DNA from: an uncultured Lachnoanaerobaculum sp.
Lineage (GTDB): Bacteria; Bacillota; Clostridia; Lachnospirales; Lachnospiraceae
Reading direction: 5' to 3'
Length of the DNA: 64,000 nt
Assembly: GCF_938015485.1 (NCBI RefSeq)
Contig: NZ_CALLVU010000128.1
Span: 28,165 to 92,164 of the forward strand
The notes under the pieces are model-generated. The model did not search any database. It saw only the letters and a program-made list of their open reading frames with translations, and was not told the origin of the DNA. Of this stretch, positions 1 through 7,375 are shown one piece after another; position 1 is the stretch's first letter, and each line of letters starts with the position of its first letter. A program made the position numbers and the translations under genes.

Positions 1-173
1 AGAATGAATATAAAAAATTTGATTTAAGCATTGGAATGGAAATAGTTACTGTAGATGATTTTAATGAGAACAATGTAGGGATATCCATATTTGCTATTGG
101 TGAGGGTGATTTTAATAAGGATGAAGTGGATAAAGAAAAAGATGGGTATGATATATATGCATTTGGACACTAA
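1..173 (+). CDS. 3' end of a small lipoprotein-type protein, truncated by the window start
   Basis: Only the last 56 codons are visible, in the frame that ends in TAA at 171-173. The translated tail is nearly the same as the end of the complete lipoprotein at 1262-1834: both contain VDDF.ENNVGIS and both end in KEKDGYDIYAFGH. This is therefore a paralog of that lipoprotein. The family resembles the DUF5104-type lipoproteins of Lachnospiraceae (recognition from pattern, not a search). Function is unknown. It directly precedes the WXG100-like gene, so it belongs to the same transcription unit. Confidence 0.75.
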   Translation, partial: NEYKKFDLSIGMEIVTVDDFNENNVGISIFAIGEGDFNKDEVDKEKDGYDIYAFGH

Positions 174-190
174 TGATAGGAGATAAGAAT

Positions 191-496
191 ATGGAAATTA
201 AATCAAATATTGCCGGTATGGTAAATGCGGAGAATAATTATGATGTGTTTAAGTATAGGTTAAATTTAAGCAGGGAAGATTTAGTAAATATTCTAACAGA
301 TATTGATAATTATTGGATTGGAAGAAGTGGAGACAGCTTTAAATATATTTGTTGGTATTTAAAAATTTTATTGGATACAGGATATGAAGAATTGACCGGA
401 CTAAAAAATGAAATTACTGATTCAAAGAAATATATATATGATAATGACTATAATCTTTCGAATCAGATACAAAGTAAGGAGCATATAAAAGTATGA
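191..496 (+). CDS. small WXG100-like helical protein, possibly type VII secretion related
   Basis: The product is 101 aa from the ATG at 191, which has AGGAGA 7 nt upstream. An in-frame ATG at 173 overlaps the previous stop but has no ribosome site. The protein reads as two helices joined by a turn with W-I-G followed by ..SGDSF near residue 42, the place and pattern of the WXG motif in ESAT-6/WXG100 proteins, which are about 100 aa helical hairpins exported by type VII secretion. There is no signal peptide. The stop overlaps the start of the next lipoprotein gene by 4 bases (ATGA), implying coupled translation. The assignment rests on length, motif position and helix pattern only. It could instead be an unrelated helical immunity-type protein. 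Confidence 0.5.
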   Translation: MEIKSNIAGMVNAENNYDVFKYRLNLSREDLVNILTDIDNYWIGRSGDSFKYICWYLKILLDTGYEELTGLKNEITDSKKYIYDNDYNLSNQIQSKEHIKV

Positions 497-1074
497 AAAA
501 AATAATATTTCTTATTATTGCATCAGCGCTTTTAATATCAGCCTGCTCAAGTGTCAAAAATACAGTGGACGGTGCAAAGAGTGAGATTACAAAAAATGAT
601 AAGCAGCCTCCTGAGGAAAAAGAATATAAAGATAAGGTGATTGCTGCAATGGATGATCAAAATGCTAATGCACTGAAGGCACTGTTCTCAAAGAATGCAA
701 GAGATAACATAGAAGATATGGACTTTAAAATTGCATTATTGCTTAAGAGGTATAAGGGAAAGTCAAAGAGTGTAAAGTATGACAGAAATTTTCCCGTAGT
801 TACAGAAGACAAAGAAAAGGGAATAAAAAGGATTGAGACTTATTATGTTGTCAAGACAGATGGTGGTAATATAGATTTTATGTACCTTCAGGTTGTTGCC
901 AAGGATGATGAGGATCCTGATGATGTAGGTATAAGCTCTATGATGTATTCGCCTGAGATTTGGCAGATTACTATGGATGACAGCAACAGAGGATATTATC
1001 TTTGGGTAGACAATCCGCTTTGGGCAGATTTTGTCCAGCCGGATGATGTTATGACTACAGAGAGCAGTAGGTAG
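493..1074 (+). CDS. lipoprotein, DUF5104-like
   Basis: This 193 aa protein has a lipoprotein signal: MKKII, a hydrophobic core and the lipobox LISAC with Cys at residue 18, so it should be anchored to the outer face of the membrane. After a charged linker comes a segment of the type IAAMDDQNANALKALFS, similar to EAFNTNDRELLASLFP in the lipoprotein at 1262, followed by a beta-rich part. The two belong to one broad family but are diverged. Function is unknown. Its last ~100 bases (from about 970) are duplicated at 5270-5373, fused to the start of a glpK copy, which shows it took part in the tandem duplication of this locus. Confidence 0.8.
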   Translation: MKKIIFLIIASALLISACSSVKNTVDGAKSEITKNDKQPPEEKEYKDKVIAAMDDQNANALKALFSKNARDNIEDMDFKIALLLKRYKGKSKSVKYDRNFPVVTEDKEKGIKRIETYYVVKTDGGNIDFMYLQVVAKDDEDPDDVGISSMMYSPEIWQITMDDSNRGYYLWVDNPLWADFVQPDDVMTTESSR

Positions 1075-1086
1075 GCAGATCTTTTG

Positions 1087-1117
1087 GAACTCCTATGAAA
1101 AAACACATAGGAGTTCT
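1087..1117 (+). terminator. hairpin after the first lipoprotein gene
   Basis: GAACTCCTATG pairs with CATAGGAGTTC around an A-rich loop. The stem is 11 bp but the T tract after it is weak (TGTTGCT). A similar hairpin follows the duplicated lipoprotein tail near 5385. Confidence 0.6.
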
Positions 1118-1261
1118 GTTGCTATACAAACAATATGTTAGGTAATATCAGGTACATAATTTAGATAAAGTATTGAAATATATTTTAAGAATTCAATAAA
1201 GCTATGAGTAGTTTACTTTGATAAAGAGGAGAAAAATGTGGAAAGGAGGAAATAAAACCTG

Positions 1262-1834
1262 ATGAAAATTAAAATGCTAATGGGGATTTTAATATTAAGT
1301 TTACTTACAGGATGTACGTCAGTAGTTGAAACTGTACAATATATACATGACTCCGGTAAAATAGATAATTATATATATGGTGATGCAAAAGTGGTAAATA
1401 AGTATATAGAAAAGATAGTCGAAGCATTTAATACTAATGATAGGGAGCTGTTAGCAAGCCTGTTTCCTGAGCATGCGAGGAGTAAGATAGATCATTTTGA
1501 TGAAAAGATAGACAGAATTATCAGGGAAAATGAAACATGGCCGTCTTCTATAATAAGGTATAAGCTTAATGAAGATAACAATTATCAATCAAGAGCTGAC
1601 AGGGGTAAAATCTATAGAGAGGTATATGCTAATACGACCATAGAGTTCGCAGACCCTAAGGAGGGAGAAGTACATAGACCAAGCTTAAAGATTGGTATTG
1701 TAATAGTACCTGTAGATGATTTTCACGAAAATAATGTTGGAATTTCTATACTTGCAATGGGTTATGAAGGCTTTAATAAGGAAAATGTGGATAAAGAAAA
1801 AGATGGATATGATATATATGCGTTTGGACATTGA
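1262..1834 (+). CDS. lipoprotein, DUF5104-like paralog
   Basis: A 190 aa lipoprotein with signal and lipobox LLTGC (Cys 18). An AAAGGAGGA ribosome site lies about 12 nt before the ATG. The central segment EAFNTNDRELLASLFPEHA is the family hallmark, seen here and in diverged form in the gene at 493. The C-terminus matches the truncated gene at the window start almost residue for residue, so this and the partial gene are recent duplicates. The downstream spacer (about 1850-1890) also resembles the spacer after the 493 gene, another trace of duplication. Function is unknown; an immunity or envelope role would fit the neighbouring WXG100-like gene but is inference. Confidence 0.8.
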   Translation: MKIKMLMGILILSLLTGCTSVVETVQYIHDSGKIDNYIYGDAKVVNKYIEKIVEAFNTNDRELLASLFPEHARSKIDHFDEKIDRIIRENETWPSSIIRYKLNEDNNYQSRADRGKIYREVYANTTIEFADPKEGEVHRPSLKIGIVIVPVDDFHENNVGISILAMGYEGFNKENVDKEKDGYDIYAFGH

Positions 1835-1932
1835 TGATTATACTCTTTCAATAAGGGAAAACATAGGATCTCTTTTAATACACAAACAATATGGTAAAAC
1901 TGTATGAAGTTTAACAGAAAGGAAATGTGGAA

Positions 1933-2391
1933 ATGAATTATACATTATCATTTTACTTGGGAATATTTACAATAATATGCATGATTGTGGTGAGCAGAAT
2001 AGCCTTTTTTAAGGATGAGGAGTTTCTCAGAGCGGTAAGAGATACTATGGGGAAAAATCGTATGTCTCTGGCAAATAAAAGAGAGAAGCCCATCAAGGGT
2101 ATCATTTGGAAAAAGAATTTAAAGAAGATGAACTTCTTATCAATCAATTTTAAGGACTACCATGTGAAAGATGTAAGTGACCTTGAATACTTTAAGAATG
2201 TTGAGACAATTATCTTGACATATATGGGAGATAATGAGGAAGATATCGGCATGTATGATGAGGAACATGTCCTTGATAATCTGAATAAAGTAAGGGATTT
2301 TAATAAGCTGAGAAGAGTGCAGTTATATCATCTGAACGCAGATAAGAGTGTGAAGAATGAATGTCCGAGAGCAATAGTATATATAGACTAG
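1933..2391 (+). CDS. small membrane-anchored protein with LRR-like tail (copy 1)
   Basis: The product is 152 aa from ATG 1933. An in-frame GTG at 1927 would add two residues, but the paralog at 5519 begins with the equivalent Met. The N-terminus is one membrane segment (YTLSFYLGIFTIICMIVVS), followed by a basic stretch and then alternating leucine-type strands such as LEYFKNVETIIL and KLRRVQLYHL, which read like two or three leucine-rich-repeat turns. The basic residues after the membrane helix suggest the bulk faces the cytoplasm. It is followed after 24 bases by the first ~460 aa paralog, and the pair recurs as a unit at 5519-7363. Function is unrecognised. Confidence 0.7.
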   Translation: MNYTLSFYLGIFTIICMIVVSRIAFFKDEEFLRAVRDTMGKNRMSLANKREKPIKGIIWKKNLKKMNFLSINFKDYHVKDVSDLEYFKNVETIILTYMGDNEEDIGMYDEEHVLDNLNKVRDFNKLRRVQLYHLNADKSVKNECPRAIVYID

Positions 2392-2415
2392 TTTTTACGG
2401 TAAGGAGAGACATAG

Positions 2416-3813
2416 ATGAAATTAGAGTATAAAAAACGGATATATTGGTTGCTTAGGTTTATACTTATTATATGTGTAATCAATGTACTGACCGGATTCT
2501 ATGAGTTTTGTACTTCGAGCAAAAATGCAAATGCAAACCAAATCATATGGAAAGGCGAGAGGTACAATAAGACCGAGACAGGATATCACAGTATAGATGA
2601 GCTTAAGTATTTGGTGGATATGCCGACAGATTGTGACGTGAAAGATATCTGGGCGGTGGCAAGTTATTATGCAAAGGATGACAGTGAGTGTGGTACAAGA
2701 CTGAAGGAACTTAAGGGTATATATGATGAAGGTGGAGCAAAGGCTGTAGTAGAGGATATCATGTCTAAAGATGTTGGAGATGATAAAAAGACTATGATGG
2801 AGTACCTGATAGTGGACGGTTGCCTAATAGAAAGCCTTGGTAACGACACGGAACTGCTTAATAATGTCCTTGAACACTGCTATGACAGAGACTATGGATT
2901 CCTTGGATATAAAAGATATATTGATATAGGAAATAAGCTCTATAAAAAGAACGGGAAGCTTGAAAGAATTATTGAAGCATTTGAAACTTTAAGCAAGTAT
3001 ACAATTGATCGTGCAATTGTGATGCCAAAATCAGAAGATGGGGATGAAAGTGCAACTGAAACGGTATACTATCATCGCATGATACAACTATTCCAGACAT
3101 TCTCAAGCTTATCATATTTTGACGATAATCTTTTAGCGGCAAAATCATATCCCGGGATGGATAATAAGAAATATGTTGTGAAGGCAGCTATAACAAAACA
3201 TTATGATATTATTTTAAGTTATAAAAAATATAAATCATTTATAGATCTTGGACATATCAGTATATATGGAAGATATAAGAATCTGAATATGATAATAAAG
3301 AGTGTATCAATTAGAGATTTGGATGATTTTGATATTACAAATTATATATCATTAAAAAGTCCTGCAACTTATATGGTAAATGATAAGTTAGTCAGTCTAA
3401 AAATTGTATCTGAAATTTTTAGACTTTGTGGTACCTATGTGATCGTATATGATTTGGATATACATACGCTCGAAGGCTTAAGCTACGGATTTTATCCTGT
3501 ACTTCCGGTGTATAGTTACTTTGATATATACAATGTAGTTGCATCTCCTGACAGTCACTATGTAGATACAATAGAAGCTATAAAAAATTTTAATACAAAT
3601 TTTTCAAAAGGCGGTTATCTGGAAGAATTTGCAAATGATGTAGGCTACGATGAAAATAACCCGGTAACATTGGAAAATTTCGGTGAGAAGATAGATGAAC
3701 TTTGCAATATGGAAGAAAAAGTTAATAGATTTTTGTATATAGGATATAATATCAATATAGACAGTATTGTAAATGATTTTACCGGAAGAGAACCGTTGCA
3801 TAAGAAAGATTAA
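2416..3813 (+). CDS. uncharacterised membrane-anchored protein, ~460 aa family, copy 1
   Basis: A 465 aa protein with one N-terminal membrane helix (about residues 10-27, LLRFILIICVINVLTG) preceded by KKR and then a large, mostly helical domain, which should be outside the cell by the positive-inside rule. No catalytic motif or known domain is apparent. Conserved landmarks shared by the three copies are SYYAKDD near residue 85, YDRDYGFLGYKRYIDIG near 155, IYGRYKNL near 285 and NFSKGGYLEEFA near 400. Copies 2 and 3 lie at 3874 and 6002. The ATG follows AAGGAGAGACATAG. It follows the LRR-like gene by 24 bases and shares its transcript. Confidence 0.7.
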   Translation: MKLEYKKRIYWLLRFILIICVINVLTGFYEFCTSSKNANANQIIWKGERYNKTETGYHSIDELKYLVDMPTDCDVKDIWAVASYYAKDDSECGTRLKELKGIYDEGGAKAVVEDIMSKDVGDDKKTMMEYLIVDGCLIESLGNDTELLNNVLEHCYDRDYGFLGYKRYIDIGNKLYKKNGKLERIIEAFETLSKYTIDRAIVMPKSEDGDESATETVYYHRMIQLFQTFSSLSYFDDNLLAAKSYPGMDNKKYVVKAAITKHYDIILSYKKYKSFIDLGHISIYGRYKNLNMIIKSVSIRDLDDFDITNYISLKSPATYMVNDKLVSLKIVSEIFRLCGTYVIVYDLDIHTLEGLSYGFYPVLPVYSYFDIYNVVASPDSHYVDTIEAIKNFNTNFSKGGYLEEFANDVGYDENNPVTLENFGEKIDELCNMEEKVNRFLYIGYNINIDSIVNDFTGREPLHKKD

Positions 3814-3819
3814 AAGGGG

Positions 3820-3873
3820 ATTTCCGAGAGCAATAGTGTTTATAAACCGGTTTTACGGTTAGGAGATACATAT
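3820..3873 (+). repeat. duplication junction: leftover of the LRR-like gene 3' end
   Basis: This short spacer between the two ~460 aa paralogs repeats the last codons and downstream spacer of the LRR-like gene at 2365-2415: TCCGAGAGCAATAGT, then TATA.A, then TTTTACGGT.AGGAGA. It has no open frame of its own. It marks where a copy of the block beginning in the 3' end of the LRR-like gene was joined just after the stop of copy 1. The bases before the junction (TAAAAGGGGA) resemble the ribosome-site region in front of glpK (TAAAGGGAGA). Confidence 0.7.
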
Positions 3874-5244
3874 ATGAAATTAGAGTATAAAAAGCGGATA
3901 TATTGGTTGCTTAGGTTTATACTGATTGTATGCGTAGTCAATGTGCTGACCGGTATGTATGAAGTATTTACTTCCAACTATAATGTGACAGCAAACCAAA
4001 TAATATGGAGAGGTGCAAGATACAACTGGTATGGAAATATATACCGTAATATAGACGAGCTTGAAAACTTATCCGAACTTCCAAAAGAGTGTGATATAAG
4101 GGATATTTGGGAGGTAGCAAGTTATTATGCAAAGGATGATGCCGAGTGTGAGTCAAGGCTTAGAGAGCTTGAAAATATATATAATGACCAAGGTGAAAAG
4201 CAAGTCATAGAAAATATTCTTGAGCATGATTTAGGCGATGATAAGAAAACAAGAATGGAATATCTTATAGTAGCAGGAATCCTGACAAAAGATTTAGATA
4301 AAGGCACAGAATTATTGAATACTGCATTAAACTATTGTTTTGACAGGGACCTTGGAGTGCTCGGTTATAAAAGATACATTGACATTGGAGATAAGCTGTA
4401 CAGAAAAAATGAAAAAGTAGAAGAGTTAATTAAAGCGTTTGAAATTTTAAGTAAATATACGGTTGATTATATGTCGAGTGCAGAAAAGATATTGGATGAA
4501 GACCGTAGAGATACATATATAAGGCAGTATTTCAGCATGATACAGCTGTTTCAAACATTTTCAGGTATAGAATACTTTGATAATAATCTTATATCGGAAA
4601 AATTATATGGAGGAGATAATAAGAAGTATATTATAAGAGCGGTTAAAAGTGATAGTACTGATATTTCGTTGCATTATAGAATGTATAAACCATTTATAAA
4701 GTTGGGGAAATTAGAGATATATGGTAGGTATAAAAATTTAGATATGCGGGTATATGGTTTAATGATTGGAAGCCTGGATGATCGTGATGTAACAGATTAT
4801 ATTTCGCTGAAATATTTGTCAACGATGACATTTATTAGAAGACTTAATCATTTAGAAGCTACTTCTGATATTTTCGAACTTTGTGCCGCATATACACTTG
4901 TATATGATACAGATATACATTTGATAGAAGGAACAGCTTATGCTATTTACCCGACATATAAAATATTTGATTACCATGGTTATAAAGATATGGTTGATAC
5001 AAAAGACGCTATAAGAAATTTCAACGCAAATTTTTCAAAAGGCGGATATTTTGGTGAGTTTGCAAAAGAGGTGGGATATGATGAAAACAATCCTATTACT
5101 GAAGAAAATTTTGGTGAAAGATTAGTTGAAATATTTGACATGCGATATAGATGTTATGAAGTTTTAGGTGAAGAATATGGTTATGATATTGACTGTATTA
5201 CATTAGACTTGAGTGGTAAAGAACCGTTAAAAAGAAAAGAGTAA
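3874..5244 (+). CDS. uncharacterised membrane-anchored protein, ~460 aa family, copy 2
   Basis: A 456 aa paralog of the product at 2416. The first ~28 residues, including the membrane helix, are almost identical (MKLEYKKRIYWLLRF), while the middle and C-terminal third have diverged strongly, for example in the region after the conserved YDRD/FDRD motif near residue 150. The pattern of a conserved anchor and ends with a variable centre is what diversifying tandem paralogs such as immunity or surface-recognition families show, but that is inference. Its 3' end is followed at once by the chimeric junction at 5245, whose bases equal those between copy 3 and glpK. Confidence 0.7.
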   Translation: MKLEYKKRIYWLLRFILIVCVVNVLTGMYEVFTSNYNVTANQIIWRGARYNWYGNIYRNIDELENLSELPKECDIRDIWEVASYYAKDDAECESRLRELENIYNDQGEKQVIENILEHDLGDDKKTRMEYLIVAGILTKDLDKGTELLNTALNYCFDRDLGVLGYKRYIDIGDKLYRKNEKVEELIKAFEILSKYTVDYMSSAEKILDEDRRDTYIRQYFSMIQLFQTFSGIEYFDNNLISEKLYGGDNKKYIIRAVKSDSTDISLHYRMYKPFIKLGKLEIYGRYKNLDMRVYGLMIGSLDDRDVTDYISLKYLSTMTFIRRLNHLEATSDIFELCAAYTLVYDTDIHLIEGTAYAIYPTYKIFDYHGYKDMVDTKDAIRNFNANFSKGGYFGEFAKEVGYDENNPITEENFGERLVEIFDMRYRCYEVLGEEYGYDIDCITLDLSGKEPLKRKE

Positions 5245-5256
5245 AGGGAGAAGATT

Positions 5257-5373
5257 ATGGCGGAATATACTATGGATGACAGCAACAGAGGATATTATCT
5301 GTGGGTAGACAATCCGTTTTGGGCAGACTTTGTCAATCCTGATGATGTTATGACTACAGAAAGTGAAAAGTAA
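5257..5373 (+). pseudogene. chimeric scar: glpK start codons fused in frame to a lipoprotein tail
   Basis: The sequence after copy 2 (AAAGGGAGAAGATTATGG...) is the glpK ribosome site and first five codons (MAEY.), as at 7364-7390. After about 13 bases of glpK coding sequence it switches to the 3' end of the lipoprotein gene at about 970-1074 (TATGGATGACAGCAACAG). The fusion stays open and would encode 38 aa ending TTESEK. It is best read as the breakpoint of a tandem duplication whose unit ran from the lipoprotein tail through an LRR-like gene and a ~460 aa gene to the start of glpK. It has a good ribosome site, so it may be translated, but nothing suggests a function. Confidence 0.8.
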
Positions 5374-5384
5374 TACTATTGTTT

Positions 5385-5419
5385 AGAGCCCCTATTTGAA
5401 AGGGTATGGGGGTTCTTTT
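5385..5419 (+). terminator. Rho-independent terminator after the chimeric junction
   Basis: AGAGCCCCTAT pairs with GTATGGGGGTTCT over 11 positions with G-T pairs, followed by TTTTA. It is the copy of the hairpin downstream of the lipoprotein gene at 1087 and was carried along by the duplication. Confidence 0.7.
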
Positions 5420-5518
5420 AATATATAAAAATATTGAAATATAGCAAAAATATTTATAAAATAAACATATAATAATAACTGAAATGTACGTGATTTTAAA
5501 CAGGAGGAAGAATTAAAT

Positions 5519-5977
5519 ATGAGCTACACAATAACATTTTATTTAGGCATATTTATAATTATTCTAATATTTTTAATGGAGAGAGTAGCATTTTTTAAGG
5601 ACGAAGAATTCTTGAGGGCTGTGAGAGATACTATGGGTAAAGATCGTATATCTTTGGCAAAAAGACGAGAAAAGCCAATAAAGGGTATTATCCGGAAGAG
5701 TCCTTTGAGGAAAATAAAATTTCTGTCTATAAATTTTAAAGACTATCATGTGAAAGATATTACTGATTTAGGATATTTTAAGAATGTTGAAACTATAATA
5801 CTAACATATATGGGTGATGATGAGGAGGATATAGGCACATATGAAGAAGAGAATGTACTTGATAATTTGCATTTTGTGAAAAATTTTAAGAACTTGAGAA
5901 GAGTACAGTTATATCATCTAAAGATAAATTGTGATGTAAAAGCTGTATGCCCAAATGCAAAAGTATTTATAGACTAG
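5519..5977 (+). CDS. small membrane-anchored protein with LRR-like tail (copy 2)
   Basis: A 152 aa paralog of the product at 1933: same N-terminal membrane helix, same FFKDEEFLRAVRDTMGK motif after it and the same leucine-rich tail (YFKNVETIILTYMGD). CAGGAGGAAG stands 8-10 nt before the ATG. The two copies differ mostly by substitutions, so the duplication is not very recent. It is followed after 24 bases by the third ~460 aa paralog, preserving the pair order. The strong conservation of the FFKDEEFLRAVRDTMGK stretch just inside the membrane hints at an interaction surface. Function is not recognised. Confidence 0.7.
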   Translation: MSYTITFYLGIFIIILIFLMERVAFFKDEEFLRAVRDTMGKDRISLAKRREKPIKGIIRKSPLRKIKFLSINFKDYHVKDITDLGYFKNVETIILTYMGDDEEDIGTYEEENVLDNLHFVKNFKNLRRVQLYHLKINCDVKAVCPNAKVFID

Positions 5978-6001
5978 TTTTAGCATTAAGGAGGGATTTG
6001 C

Positions 6002-7363
6002 GTGAAGTTAAAGTACAGAAATAGAATATATATTGCCTTAATATTGATACTTGTTGTATGTATAATCAATGTATTGACAGGCATGTACGAACTAATGTCT
6101 TCAGACTATAATGTGATAGCGAATCAAATAATATGGAACGGAGCAAGATATAACAGGGATGAAAATGAATATAAAAGAATAGATAATCTTGAAAATATAG
6201 TAGAAATTCCAAAAGATTGCGATGTAAAAGATATATGGGCAGTGGCAAGTTATTATGCAAAGGATGATGTCGAGTGTGATGCGAGATTAAAAGAACTTGA
6301 AAAAATATATGATACCGAGGGGAAGAAGGCTACTGTAGAAAATATTTTGTCCCAAGAATTAGGCAACAATAAAAAGACTGTTATGGAGTATCTGATAGTA
6401 GACGGTATTTTGATATCAAGCTTAAGAGAGGATGAGAAACTACTGAATACTGTGCTTGAATACTGCTTTGACCGTGACTATGGATTTTTTGGGTATAAGA
6501 GATATATCGATATCGGAAATAAGCTGTACAGAAAAAATGAAAAGCTGGAAGAGATTATTAAGGCGTTTGAAATTTTAAGCAAATATACGATAGACCGTGC
6601 AATTGCGATTCCTGAAGCAAAAGATGAGGATGAAGGTGCGGTAGAAACGGGATATTATCATGGTATGATACAACTATTTCAGGCATTTTCGAGTATGTCA
6701 TATTTTGCTGATGATCTTTTATTGGAAAGGTCGTATCCGCACGGTGATAATCGGAAATATATTGTCAGGGCAACTATAAAAGAAGATTATGATATTGTCT
6801 TATCATACAAGAAGTATAAATCATTTATAAACCTTGGAAATATCAGTATATATGGTAAATATAAAAATTTGAATATGATTGTGCAATATACGGGTTTCGG
6901 TTATTTGGATTATCGAGATATTGAAGAGAATATAGAGTTTAGAAGTATTGCAATTAGAAAAGTATATGATAAGTTATTCGAAATAGATATTATGTCAGAT
7001 CATTTTGGATTGCGTAGTACATATGTGCTTATATATGATACGGATATGAATACAATAGAGGGGTTCAGCTATGGTATTTATCCGGGATTTGCTCTTTTTA
7101 ATGAAACCAATACAGACACTCCGGAGGCTATAAGAAATTTCAACACAAATTTTTCAAAAGGCGGTTATTTTGGTGAGTTTGCAAATGAGGTGGGATATGA
7201 TGAAAACAATCCGCTTACTTTAGAAAACTTTGGTGAGAGAATGGATGAAATATGGGATATGAATAAGAAAACTTTAAAAGTATTGGGAAAAGACTACAAT
7301 ATCAGTATGGAAATGATTGTAATGGACTTGAGTGGGGAAGAACCGTTAAAAAGAAAAGAGTAA
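6002..7363 (+). CDS. uncharacterised membrane-anchored protein, ~460 aa family, copy 3
   Basis: A 453 aa protein from a GTG start with AAGGAGG 9 nt upstream. The first residues (MKLKYRNRIY) and membrane helix match the other two copies, as do SYYAKDD and NFSKGGYFGEFA. It is closer to copy 1 in the centre (TIDRAIA.PE, YHGMIQLFQAFSS). The stop is separated from glpK by 12 bases that hold only the glpK ribosome site, so glpK is probably read on the same transcript. No enzyme motif was found. Orientation of the large domain to the outside is inferred from the basic N-terminus. Confidence 0.7.
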   Translation: MKLKYRNRIYIALILILVVCIINVLTGMYELMSSDYNVIANQIIWNGARYNRDENEYKRIDNLENIVEIPKDCDVKDIWAVASYYAKDDVECDARLKELEKIYDTEGKKATVENILSQELGNNKKTVMEYLIVDGILISSLREDEKLLNTVLEYCFDRDYGFFGYKRYIDIGNKLYRKNEKLEEIIKAFEILSKYTIDRAIAIPEAKDEDEGAVETGYYHGMIQLFQAFSSMSYFADDLLLERSYPHGDNRKYIVRATIKEDYDIVLSYKKYKSFINLGNISIYGKYKNLNMIVQYTGFGYLDYRDIEENIEFRSIAIRKVYDKLFEIDIMSDHFGLRSTYVLIYDTDMNTIEGFSYGIYPGFALFNETNTDTPEAIRNFNTNFSKGGYFGEFANEVGYDENNPLTLENFGERMDEIWDMNKKTLKVLGKDYNISMEMIVMDLSGEEPLKRKE

Positions 7364-7375
7364 AGGGAGAAGATT

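Noticed and set aside
173..190. Upstream ATG for the WXG100-like protein
   Set aside because: It overlaps the stop of the previous gene and lacks a ribosome site; ATG 191 has AGGAGA at good distance.
1716..1907. Overlapping 63-codon frame in the end of the second lipoprotein gene
   Set aside because: No ribosome site, and it overlaps a clearly real gene in another frame.
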